Shown: positions 1 to 5,398, counted from the stretch's first letter. The stretch is DNA of 10,513 bases from Hyphomicrobium sp. (GCA_030609245.1 JAUWCP010000065.1:1-10513), one strand, 5' to 3'. Numbers and translations are program-made. Notes: a model not told the origin generated them from the sequence alone.

Positions 1-428
1 TCGCCCATATCAAGCTCAACGCGACCATCGTCGCTGAGCTTGAGATAGGGGTTGAATGCCACTTCCCACAAGTGGCAGTCGGGATCGGCAAAGTATCCTG
101 AGTACCCGCCCCAAAAAACCTTTCCCGCAGGCTTTACCAACTTGGCGCCGGCGGCGACCGCCTCGGCCAGCACCGTGTCGACGTCGGCCTCGCTGCGCGC
201 ATTGTGGGCGAGCGCGACGCCAGAAAAACCAGGCGCGCTATCTTCGACAGTTGCATCCTCGGCCAACGGGGCCCGCCCATAGAGCCCCAAGACGACACCT
301 CCGCCATCTAAGAAGGTCACAGATTCCTGGGACGCGGTCGAAGCCTTGAAGCCCAACGCTTCATAGAACGCGCGCGAGCGCGCAACATCTTTGACGCCAA
401 GCGTGATGATCGAGACCCGCGGCTCCAT
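1..428 (-). CDS. VOC (glyoxalase/bleomycin-resistance fold) family protein, 3' end cut by window edge
   Basis: An open frame runs from ATG at 428 to the left edge without a stop, giving 142 visible residues. The N-terminus has the VOC pattern beta strand (SIITLGVKDV, residues 6-15), then helix with ARSRAFYEALGF (16-27). The C-terminal half has WGGYSGYFADPDCHLWEVAFNP (residues 106-127), close to the family's usual GYFADPDGHxWE motif, with Cys118 where Gly is common. Glu122 sits where the last metal ligand lies in metal-dependent members. Family proteins are about 125-145 residues long, so little is missing. The start is supported by a perfect GGAGGT ribosome binding site (434-439), five bases upstream. 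It is the last gene of a likely operon, 26 bases after the enoyl-CoA hydratase-like gene. VOC proteins include lyases, dioxygenases and resistance proteins. The substrate cannot be read from the sequence. Confidence 0.85.
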   Translation of the reverse strand, partial: MEPRVSIITLGVKDVARSRAFYEALGFKASTASQESVTFLDGGGVVLGLYGRAPLAEDATVEDSAPGFSGVALAHNARSEADVDTVLAEAVAAGAKLVKPAGKVFWGGYSGYFADPDCHLWEVAFNPYLKLSDDGRVELDMG

Positions 429-433
429 TGGCT

Positions 434-439
434 ACCTCC
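434..439 (-). promoter_or_regulatory. Ribosome binding site of the VOC gene
   Basis: On the minus strand the sequence reads GGAGGT, five bases before the ATG at 428. It is a full match to the anti-Shine-Dalgarno sequence and fixes the start of a gene whose end lies outside the window. Confidence 0.7.
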
Positions 440-454
440 ACTCGCGCGTTTGCA

Positions 455-1288
455 CTAGCTGCTTTTCCATTTGGGCTTGCGCTTTTGAAGAAACGCGCCG
501 ATGCCCTCTTCGGCATCGCGGGTCATCATGTTCTCTACCATGACCTTCGTGGCATAGGCGTAAGCTTCCGATAGGGGCAACTCAGCTTGCGTGTAGAAAG
601 CGGCCTTACCCATTGCGACAATCGCAGGCGGCTTCTTGGCGATCTTGCCTGCAAGAGAAATGGCGGCGTCCATAAGCTCGTCTTGGGGAACCACGCGATT
701 AACGAGCCCATACTCTGCCGCCGCGCTGGCTGGCAGCATCTCGCCTAACAGCAGCATCTCCATCGCACGCTTGCGTGTCACGTTTCGCGACAGCGCCACC
801 ATCGGCGTCGAGCAGAAGAGGCCGATATTGACGCCCGGCGTGCAGAACTCTGCGTTCTCAGCAGCCACGGCAAGATCGCAGGTGGCGACAAGCTGACATC
901 CCGCCGCCGTTGCCGTTCCCTGCACGGCAGCAATGACTGGCTTGGGACACGCAACAATGGCCTGCATCATGCCCGAGCAGCGCTCCATCGTGCTCTCAAA
1001 GAAGGCAAGGCCCTTATCAGAGTCGGCGCGGTGAGCGGATAGTTCCTTAAGATCGTGGCCGGCTGAGAAAACCGGGCCATTGGCGGCAAGCACGATTGCG
1101 GCAACGCCGCTATCTTCTGCAAGTTCCGAGACGGCCGCGTGAAGCCCGTCGATCATGGACAGCGACAAGCTGTTGCGCGCTGCCACCCGGTTCATCGTGA
1201 CGACAGCAACGCCCTTTTGCGGGCGCTCGATCAGAAGCTCGTGCGCACCCTCATTATGGCCTGTTGCCGATGAGGCTCGCTCCTGCAT
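455..1288 (-). CDS. Enoyl-CoA hydratase/isomerase family protein, ECHDC3-like, lacking the catalytic Glu pair
   Basis: A crotonase-fold protein of 277 residues if translation starts at ATG 1288. That ATG follows GGAGGT (1299-1304) by ten bases. A GTG at 1306 would add six residues but has no ribosome binding site. The first oxyanion-hole segment is FSAGHDLKEL (residues 74-83). The second is GTATAAGCQLVATCDLAVA (about 124-142), followed by FCTPGVNIGLFCSTP (148-162). These strings are typical of the ECHDC3 branch. Against classical enoyl-CoA hydratase, the two catalytic glutamates align with Gln132 and Gly152, so ordinary hydratase chemistry is doubtful. CoA-thioester binding is likely and the actual substrate is unknown. 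The C-terminus (AFLQKRKPKW) is the usual crotonase tail, so the protein looks complete. It lies between a secreted helical protein upstream (30-base gap) and the VOC gene downstream (26-base gap), all on one strand. Confidence 0.92.
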   Translation of the reverse strand: MQERASSATGHNEGAHELLIERPQKGVAVVTMNRVAARNSLSLSMIDGLHAAVSELAEDSGVAAIVLAANGPVFSAGHDLKELSAHRADSDKGLAFFESTMERCSGMMQAIVACPKPVIAAVQGTATAAGCQLVATCDLAVAAENAEFCTPGVNIGLFCSTPMVALSRNVTRKRAMEMLLLGEMLPASAAAEYGLVNRVVPQDELMDAAISLAGKIAKKPPAIVAMGKAAFYTQAELPLSEAYAYATKVMVENMMTRDAEEGIGAFLQKRKPKWKSS

Positions 1289-1298
1289 TAGCGCCTTT

Positions 1299-1304
1299 AC
1301 CTCC
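1299..1304 (-). promoter_or_regulatory. Ribosome binding site deciding the start of the ECHDC3-like gene
   Basis: On the minus strand GGAGGT lies ten bases before the ATG at 1288. It overlaps the first codons of the longer GTG-initiated version (1306), which has no such site of its own. The shorter protein is therefore preferred. Confidence 0.6.
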
Positions 1305-1318
1305 ACATGTATCGCGCG

Positions 1319-1849
1319 CTATTCCAGCGCCTTGTCGATGGCTTTGCGATGGGCTTTCACCAGCCTGATGTTCTGCGGATGCACCACGGCGGCTGATGTC
1401 TCGATCGCCTCAATGAGCTCGGCGACGATGTGTTTCTTCTCCTCGCCTGGAATGGACTTATCCCGCTTAACGTTTTCCAGCTCGTGTTTCATTAAGTCGA
1501 TGGGATCGCTGAACTCGCCTGTATCAGGATTGAGCCCCGCCATCACGATGGAAATGTTGGCCGCCACGTCGTCAAGCTCGGCGAAGTCGGAAAAGCTATG
1601 CTTCCTGGCTATCGCATCAAGCTCTGCCTTGATGGCAGGAGTGCCATCACCGGCGTCTTCCAGTTTGCCTGCGAGGCGGGCGAGGTCTGGCTGTGCTGCG
1701 ATGAAATTCATCACCTGCGTCTCGGTGAGCTTGATCTGCTCTATAGGTGGCTCATCGCGACCCTGAGCGACGGCACTGGTCGTTAACACGGAGAAACTAA
1801 GCGTCAGGCCCGCGATTAGGAACGCCACCGGCTGAAGAGCATGCCTCAT
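1319..1849 (-). CDS. Hypothetical secreted/periplasmic helical protein
   Basis: I do not recognise this 176-residue protein. Residues 1-28 form a clear Sec signal peptide: a short basic start (MRH), a hydrophobic core (about 9-23) and an AVA cleavage site before Gln29. The mature part is rich in charged and helix-forming residues and has no cysteine. It includes an acidic-amphipathic stretch (residues 40-105) and another predicted helical stretch (114-176) containing GEEKKHIVAELIEAIE. No catalytic motif is visible. The start at ATG 1849 is supported by GAGGA about eight bases upstream. It is the first gene of a probable minus-strand operon with the ECHDC3-like and VOC genes. Its leader lies in the divergent region shared with rplM. 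A small periplasmic binding or chaperone-like role is possible but not shown. Confidence 0.8.
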   Translation of the reverse strand: MRHALQPVAFLIAGLTLSFSVLTTSAVAQGRDEPPIEQIKLTETQVMNFIAAQPDLARLAGKLEDAGDGTPAIKAELDAIARKHSFSDFAELDDVAANISIVMAGLNPDTGEFSDPIDLMKHELENVKRDKSIPGEEKKHIVAELIEAIETSAAVVHPQNIRLVKAHRKAIDKALE

Positions 1850-2064
1850 AGTACGTGTCCTCTCACTCTAATCTGGTCCAAGCAGGTACGGACTGGAGCC
1901 CCAACTGCACCTCGATTTGCGACCTATTTCAAGCTTTGAAGATAGTCCGAGTACTGCTTGATCTGCGTGGCACAGCCATATTCTGCAAGTCCTCGTGCTC
2001 CGCAAGAAAACGCTCCACAATGTAAAGAGTTGCGCACTCTCGCCGCCTCTATTAGGGAGTCATC

Positions 2065-2129
2065 TGTATTAGGTAATATGACACCACATGCGGTAATATT
2101 TTACCGCATATGCCAACGCATTGTATTAG
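2065..2129. repeat. AT-rich cluster: 9-bp palindrome plus paired direct repeats (candidate operator)
   Basis: ATGCGGTAA-TATT-TTACCGCAT (2088-2109) is a perfect 9-bp inverted repeat with a four-base centre. The octamer GGTAATAT occurs at 2072-2079 and again at 2092-2099, exactly 20 bases apart. TGTATTAG occurs at 2065-2072 and 2122-2129. The symmetry and two-turn spacing suit a dimeric regulator. No particular regulator can be named. A weak promoter-like pair overlaps it: TTTACC (2099-2104) and TATTAG (2123-2128), 18 bases apart. Confidence 0.45.
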
Positions 2130-2160
2130 AGCTATTTTTCGATGCCGTCCAAGTCGCGTA

Positions 2161-2166
2161 TTGACA
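2161..2166 (+). promoter_or_regulatory. Consensus -35 hexamer upstream of rplM
   Basis: TTGACA is a perfect -35 match lying 120 bases before rplM. Seventeen bases further the sequence is TTCTTC, a poor -10 match, so the promoter is only a candidate. If it is used, transcription would begin near 2195, inside the long inverted repeat. Confidence 0.3.
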
Positions 2167-2169
2167 ATC

Positions 2170-2280
2170 ACGCTCCGTTTTGGTTCTTCGGCTCACCCAA
2201 CGGCGCGGCGACCGCCTCGTCACACTGGTGTCGCCCAAAGCCCTCTTGAGGCCCGAGATACCGCTAGACAAACGGAGCGT
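2170..2280 (+). promoter_or_regulatory. rplM leader with an 11-bp helix that would hide the ribosome binding site
   Basis: ACGCTCCGTTT (2170-2180) and AAACGGAGCGT (2270-2280) are perfect reverse complements. The right arm contains the rplM Shine-Dalgarno sequence GGAG (2274-2277), eight bases before ATG 2286. In a transcript that begins upstream of 2170 the arms could pair and block ribosome entry. Between the arms lie a weak helix GGCGAC/GTCGCC (2207-2212 with 2230-2235) and CCTC-TT-GAGG (2242-2251). L13 represses its own operon in E. coli, so control of this leader by L13 is a fair guess, but no homology to a known leader is seen. Confidence 0.4.
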
Positions 2281-2285
2281 CTCAC

Positions 2286-2747
2286 ATGACGACCTACGTC
2301 GCCAAGCCCGGCGAGGTGGATAAGAAGTGGATCTTAATCGATGCCGACGGCTTGGTCGTTGGCCGGTTGGCCGCTCTCATCGCAATCCGCCTAAAGGGCA
2401 AGCACAAAGCCATCTACACCCCTCACGTCGACTGTGGTGACAACATCGTTGTCATCAACGCCGAAAAGGTTGTGTTCACCGGCAACAAGCGCACTGACAA
2501 GGTCTACTACCGGCACACGGGCTACCCTGGAGGGATCAAGCAGCGCACGCCGCGCATGATCTTTGAAGGCAAGTTCCCCGAGCGTGTGCTTGAGAAGGCC
2601 GTCGAACGCATGCTCCGGCGCGGACCTTTGCAGCGCAGGCTGATGCGCAACCTGAAGATCTACAAGGGAGCCGAGCATCCCCATGTCGCCCAAACTCCTG
2701 AGACGCTCGACGTGGCGAAGCTAAACCGCAAGAACGCGAGGGTGTAA
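2286..2747 (+). CDS. rplM: 50S ribosomal protein L13
   Basis: L13 is an early-assembling protein that binds 23S rRNA in the large ribosomal subunit. The 153-residue product is full length for alphaproteobacteria. Recognisable parts are KKWILIDADGLVVGRLAALI (residues 13-32), YTPHVDCGDNIVVINA (44-59), KVYYRHTGYPGG (72-83) and the family signature region RMLRRGPLQRRLMRNLKIYKGAEHPH (108-133). In that signature the usual Pro (or Ser) after Met-Leu is Arg111, which is unusual. The start is the ATG eight bases after GGAG (2274-2277). It is followed after four bases by rpsI, the normal L13-S9 operon arrangement. The leader may be structured, with its ribosome binding site inside an 11-bp inverted repeat. 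Confidence 0.98.
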   Translation: MTTYVAKPGEVDKKWILIDADGLVVGRLAALIAIRLKGKHKAIYTPHVDCGDNIVVINAEKVVFTGNKRTDKVYYRHTGYPGGIKQRTPRMIFEGKFPERVLEKAVERMLRRGPLQRRLMRNLKIYKGAEHPHVAQTPETLDVAKLNRKNARV

Positions 2748-2751
2748 CGAG

Positions 2752-3246
2752 ATGGCGGAAGAAACCAAGACACTCGACGACCTCGGTCAGCTCAAGGACG
2801 CGCCTCCAGCAGGTGACGCCGCGGCGGCTGCGCCGGTGCACGAGCAGAAGCTCGATGCCTACGGTCGCGCCTACGCCACCGGAAAGCGCAAGGACGCCAT
2901 TGCCCGCGTTTGGCTGAAGCCCGGCAAAGGCATAATTACGATCAATAAAAAAGACTACACGCAATACTTCGCGCGGCCCGTCTTGCAGATGCTCTTGCAA
3001 CAGCCGCTCACTGCTGCAAACCGCAACACCCAGTACGACATCATGGCGACCGTGATGGGCGGCGGCCTCTCTGGTCAGGCGGGCGCCGTGCGCCACGGCA
3101 TCTCCAAGGCATTGACCTACTTTGAGCCCGAACTGCGCCCGACACTCAAAAAGGGGGGGTTCTTAACGCGCGACAGCCGTGTCGTTGAGCGCAAGAAGTA
3201 TGGCCGTGCGAAAGCAAGGCGTAGCTTCCAGTTCTCCAAGCGATAG
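2752..3246 (+). CDS. rpsI: 30S ribosomal protein S9
   Basis: S9 is a small-subunit protein of the head, whose basic C-terminal tail reaches the P-site tRNA. The product has 164 residues, against about 130 for the core family. The extra part is an Ala-rich, acidic N-terminal extension (residues 1-36), as seen in many Hyphomicrobiales. The core starts near YGRAYATGKRKDAIARVWL (37-55). It contains the signature GGGLSGQAGAVRHGISKAL (103-121) and ends in the canonical tail KKYGRAKARRSFQFSKR. Only four bases separate it from the rplM stop, so the two are co-transcribed and perhaps translationally coupled. A run of seven G lies within the gene (3151-3157), between the Lys-Lys and Phe codons; the frame is intact. 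Confidence 0.98.
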   Translation: MAEETKTLDDLGQLKDAPPAGDAAAAAPVHEQKLDAYGRAYATGKRKDAIARVWLKPGKGIITINKKDYTQYFARPVLQMLLQQPLTAANRNTQYDIMATVMGGGLSGQAGAVRHGISKALTYFEPELRPTLKKGGFLTRDSRVVERKKYGRAKARRSFQFSKR

Positions 3247-3297
3247 TGAATGTGTCTGCGATAGAAATAAACTTTCTTATTGGGTCGGCACATGTAG

Positions 3298-3326
3298 TTC
3301 TGGGGAGATTAGGCTATAGCCCAGAA
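3298..3326 (+). repeat. Inverted repeat downstream of rpsI
   Basis: TTCTGGG (3298-3304) pairs with CCCAGAA (3320-3326). The loop contains the self-complementary GGCTATAGCC (3312-3321), which would compete for pairing. The hairpin is followed by GAAGAAAAAAA rather than T residues, so it is not a standard intrinsic terminator on the plus strand. It could protect or process the 3' end of the rplM-rpsI mRNA. Confidence 0.3.
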
Positions 3327-3378
3327 GAAGAAAAAAAGCCAAACTCAGAGCGAGCGGAGTGGACCCTCCCGTGCGGCA

Positions 3379-3537
3379 ATGCAGTGGATTCTGTTCGCCT
3401 TCGTGATCGGTCTCGTGCTCGGCGGGGTGATCGGCTACAATGTTGGGCGCGGTGCTTCGGCAGAAGATCGCGGGGTCGCGACCGATCATTACGGACGGAG
3501 CCCTGGGCACGCGCATTACACGCACAATCACCCCTGA
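3379..3537 (+). CDS. Predicted small single-pass membrane protein with His-rich tail
   Basis: An ATG at 3379 opens a 52-codon frame ending in TGA. Its translation looks designed, not random. The N-terminal hydrophobic segment (residues 2-22, WILFAFVIGLVLGGVIGY) carries small-residue spacing (G11, G15, G16, G19, G23, G25) like a glycine-zipper transmembrane helix. A polar linker follows (SAEDRGVATD). The tail has five His in the last 15 residues (HAHYTHNHP at the end), which could bind metal. There is no strong ribosome binding site (GGAG lies about 21 bases upstream), which lowers confidence. A longer overlapping plus-strand frame (3246-3641) translates to an Arg-rich, low-complexity sequence and looks like a shadow of this one. 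No family is recognised. Confidence 0.5.
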   Translation: MQWILFAFVIGLVLGGVIGYNVGRGASAEDRGVATDHYGRSPGHAHYTHNHP

Positions 3538-3730
3538 CCTTGTTCCATAAGTTTCCGTCGCTAGTCTGTGGAAACGATCTTGCCGCCAGCCTCTATCCTG
3601 GCTTACGCTCCGCTCTAGCTAGTTCAGACGCTGGCAAATGAGCGCCGGATTCTAACTTAGAAACTGGTATCGCTCCGAGGGGCAGGCCAGGCAACCACCC
3701 CAACTGCAAACAGCAATGGTGTCCCTCAAC
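3538..3730. other. Intergenic stretch between the small membrane protein and the H-NS gene
   Basis: I see no gene here. It holds a weak inverted repeat GTTTCC/GGAAAC (3551-3556 with 3570-3575) and GCCAG/CTGGC near 3585-3602. Neither is followed by a T-run. CCCTC/GAGGG (3723-3727 with 3734-3738) straddles the H-NS stop codon. This is a convergent gap, so terminators are expected, but none is clear. Confidence 0.4.
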
Positions 3731-4045
3731 TCAGAGGGCGAACTGTTTGAGCTTGGCGCCCCTTTTTTTCATCTTGGCGACGAGCCAAAGGGGCTTACGC
3801 CCGCGACCGGCCCAGGTTTGTGAAGGATCATCGGGGTTGGCATACTTCGGCGCGACCGACTTGCCTTTACCGCGCCCGCCAAAGAGTTCGTGTATCGTGA
3901 AGCCGTGCTTCTCAGCTAGGGCGGTCAATTCCCGCTTGACGTTGGCCCGTTCCCGTTCCCGGACGTGTGCGATTGCCTTCTGAAGTTTCGCTTCAAGAGC
4001 AAGAAGATCCTTAACGGACATTCTATCAACGTTGACGCGGGCCAT
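3731..4045 (-). CDS. H-NS family nucleoid-associated DNA-binding protein
   Basis: From ATG 4045 the product is 104 residues, the usual size for the short alphaproteobacterial H-NS/HvrA-like proteins. The N-terminal part (about residues 9-50) is a charged helical oligomerisation region (VKDLLALEAKLQKAIAHVRE). The C-terminal DNA-binding domain has YANPDDPSQTWAGRGRKPLW (residues 69-88), matching the family pattern of a Tyr-x-Asn-Pro segment, Thr-Trp, then the GRGR loop that enters the minor groove of AT-rich DNA. A basic tail ends the protein. AGGGA about eight bases upstream supports this start. The frame stays open upstream to 4234, but those residues lack family similarity. Such proteins bind AT-rich, often acquired DNA, commonly to silence it. 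It is divergent from an unrecognised exported protein gene, with 233 bases between them. Confidence 0.93.
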   Translation of the reverse strand: MARVNVDRMSVKDLLALEAKLQKAIAHVRERERANVKRELTALAEKHGFTIHELFGGRGKGKSVAPKYANPDDPSQTWAGRGRKPLWLVAKMKKRGAKLKQFAL

Positions 4046-4278
4046 CGGAGACATCCCTGGGTTTCTACGATAAATTAATCTCGCTTCGCGCAGATTAACA
4101 TAGAGGCTAAATCGGAGTTGTGCTTCTCCTTTGTCGAGGAACCAATAACAAAGTTGGTAAATCGCCCGCCAACGGAGTTCTGATCCGAAAGGAACAGAGT
4201 GACATCGACCAAACCGGCTGAGATAGTAGCTCAAAATGGCTACTAAGCGGAGTGAAGCCGTAATCCGATGAGGTTGTT
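4046..4278. promoter_or_regulatory. Divergent regulatory region between the H-NS gene and the exported-protein gene
   Basis: This 233-base region must hold both promoters. Near the H-NS start is TTAATCT-N10-AGATTAA (4075-4098). With CGC-TTC-GCG inside, it can fold as an almost continuous ten-pair hairpin with one bulged C. Near the exported-protein start is TAGTAGC-N8-GCTACTA (4224-4245), a perfect 7-bp inverted repeat. The heptamer CGGAGTT occurs at 4113-4119 and 4173-4179, exactly 60 bases apart, with CGGAGT again at 4248-4253. AT-rich patches would suit binding by H-NS itself, giving autoregulation. No -35/-10 pair is convincing. Confidence 0.45.
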
Positions 4279-5100
4279 GTGTACGCGTACGCTAGAGATT
4301 TGATCATATTGGCTCTTGCCGCCGTTGGCCTCGCCATTACTTCTGCTGCCTCTGGGGCGGAGGAGTGGGACGATGGCATAGCTCGGACCGCACTAAACCA
4401 CGGCCCGATCCCACTGATGACGTTGGGTGTCGAGTACGAGAATTTTGCCATCGGTCCCCATGCTACGCAGGGTGAGTTGGTCCTCCGCGTTTGCAGAGAC
4501 CCCCAAGCCGGTACCGACGTTACCGTCGTAACCGCTGTTCCTCAACGAGGCATGAACCCGCAGAGCCCACGGAGCCCGCAGGCTCCCCAGGTCTCGCCGA
4601 GCACGCAGCTAGAGCTGAAACAATTGAATTATGGCTGCGGCGATATCGAAGGCGGCCAATTCTTTATGAAACTAGTGGAAAGCAAGTTTGCTGGTCTGGC
4701 AGGCATAATTGAACCGCAAAGCTCATCGGGTTGGGCAAATGTACGACTTAGCGAAGGCTATAGCGGCAACCATGTACTAATAAATGTTCGCACGCCTCAA
4801 AAGTACGTCATCGAAATTCCTAAATTGGAGGGAGACGACGCTTACAAGGTTCAGCTTGAAGTCTACAACACCAAGTGGCCATCGGGTCGAAAAGTATGGT
4901 TGCACTCAAATGGTAACAACCAGGACTTGGTACAAGAAGCCATGAAGATTGTCGTGCTTCAGACTAAGTTCGACGATGAAAGGTATGCGAGCGTCACCGG
5001 AAAAACGATCAGGTACGCTCGGTGCGACTCGTCAGAGGTCACCTGCAAAAAGAGAGAAGGTCCCGATACGTGGTTGGAAGATGGGCAGTCCAGCGATTAG
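4279..5100 (+). CDS. Hypothetical exported protein
   Basis: I do not recognise this 273-residue protein. The GTG at 4279 follows GATGAGG by five bases. It gives a good Sec signal peptide: YAYAR, then a hydrophobic core (residues 8-20), with cleavage expected after Ala27 (SGA before EEW). The mature protein has two parts: residues 28-90, and 110-273, joined by a Pro/Gln/Ser linker (93-108, several Pro-Gln and Ser-Pro pairs). It has four cysteines at 72, 120, 249 and 256. The last two lie in YARCDSSEVTCKK and could form a disulfide. The second part looks beta-rich (VRLSEGYSG, YVIEIPKL, VQLEVYN). No catalytic motif is seen. Its coding sequence looks less GC-rich than the neighbouring housekeeping genes and it sits next to an H-NS gene, both consistent with acquired DNA. 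Confidence 0.75.
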   Translation: MYAYARDLIILALAAVGLAITSAASGAEEWDDGIARTALNHGPIPLMTLGVEYENFAIGPHATQGELVLRVCRDPQAGTDVTVVTAVPQRGMNPQSPRSPQAPQVSPSTQLELKQLNYGCGDIEGGQFFMKLVESKFAGLAGIIEPQSSSGWANVRLSEGYSGNHVLINVRTPQKYVIEIPKLEGDDAYKVQLEVYNTKWPSGRKVWLHSNGNNQDLVQEAMKIVVLQTKFDDERYASVTGKTIRYARCDSSEVTCKKREGPDTWLEDGQSSD

Positions 5101-5226
5101 AGAGACCGATCAGGAGGAGCGTTCACATCCAATTTTCGGCGCCCTAACCGGCTGTTCTAAAAATGGTTTTGGAATTCCCGATTAGCCAAGCGATAAGCCT
5201 GCACCGCATCACACCAAAGACTATCG

Positions 5227-5250
5227 ACAGCCCGCTGCAAGGCGGGCTGT
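5227..5250. terminator. Terminator-like perfect hairpin
   Basis: ACAGCCCGC (5227-5235) and GCGGGCTGT (5242-5250) form a perfect 9-bp, GC-rich stem with a six-base loop TGCAAG. The downstream sequence TCTGATTTA is only modestly T-rich. It most likely ends transcription of the exported-protein gene, 127 bases downstream of its stop, and insulates the TerC gene. Confidence 0.6.
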
Positions 5251-5291
5251 TCTGATTTAGCGCAGGATACCTTGCCGCGGCCACTACTCGA

Positions 5292-5376
5292 TGCAACAAC
5301 CCGTTCACAGCCAGCTCATTGCAAGCTGTGCACAAGGCCGGGACTTATTCTCACTCGTTTAACGTCAATTGTTGCA
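5292..5376 (+). repeat. Nested inverted repeats in the terC leader
   Basis: TGCAACAA (5292-5299) pairs with TTGTTGCA (5369-5376). Inside, CACAGC (5306-5311) pairs with GCTGTG (5325-5330). The outer helix ends 22 bases before the TerC start codon, so a transcript starting upstream would have a structured leader. It matches no riboswitch I recognise. Confidence 0.3.
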
Positions 5377-5398
5377 AAGGGCTTCGGGGGATTAAGCG

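Larger units (their letters stand above)
1850..2285. other. Divergent intergenic region between the minus-strand operon and rplM
   Basis: I see no convincing gene in these 436 bases. A 68-codon plus-strand frame (1958-2164) has no ribosome binding site and no protein-like composition. Visible elements are a short palindrome TTCAA-GCT-TTGAA (1928-1940) toward the minus-strand operon, an AT-rich block (about 2050-2140) with palindrome and direct repeats, a TTGACA hexamer (2161-2166) and the rplM leader inverted repeat (2170-2280). The AT-rich block contrasts with the GC-rich coding DNA around it and is a natural place for promoters and operators. Confidence 0.6.
5101..5398. other. Intergenic region before the TerC-family gene
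   Basis: I see no gene in these 298 bases. The left half ends in a terminator-like hairpin (5227-5250). The right half has nested inverted repeats that could form a terC leader. I looked for the yybP-ykoY manganese riboswitch that precedes some yjbE/terC-family genes and did not find its conserved core. Confidence 0.5.

Noticed and set aside
1958..2164. Open frame of 68 codons upstream of rplM
   Set aside because: There is no ribosome binding site or recognisable protein character, and it spans the palindrome and repeats, which suggests regulatory DNA.
2536..3096. Open frame of 186 codons on the minus strand across rplM and rpsI
   Set aside because: It is antisense to two certain ribosomal protein genes, with no family features.
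3151..3157. Run of seven G in rpsI as a frameshift site
   Set aside because: The frame is intact and the protein continues with the canonical S9 C-terminus, so there is no sign of slippage or error.
3246..3641. Open frame of 131 codons on the plus strand after rpsI
   Set aside because: Its middle is Arg-rich low-complexity sequence produced by reading the better 52-codon frame out of phase. It lacks a ribosome binding site of its own.
4046..4234. N-terminal extension of the H-NS protein (167 residues if started at 4234)
   Set aside because: The extra 63 residues lack family similarity, and ATG 4045 has a good ribosome binding site and gives the normal family length.
5101..5226. Possible tRNA or attachment site after the exported-protein gene
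   Set aside because: No TTCGAAT-type T-loop, cloverleaf or duplicated end was found.
5251..5398. yybP-ykoY manganese riboswitch before the TerC-family gene
   Set aside because: The conserved core segments of that riboswitch are not present on the plus strand here.
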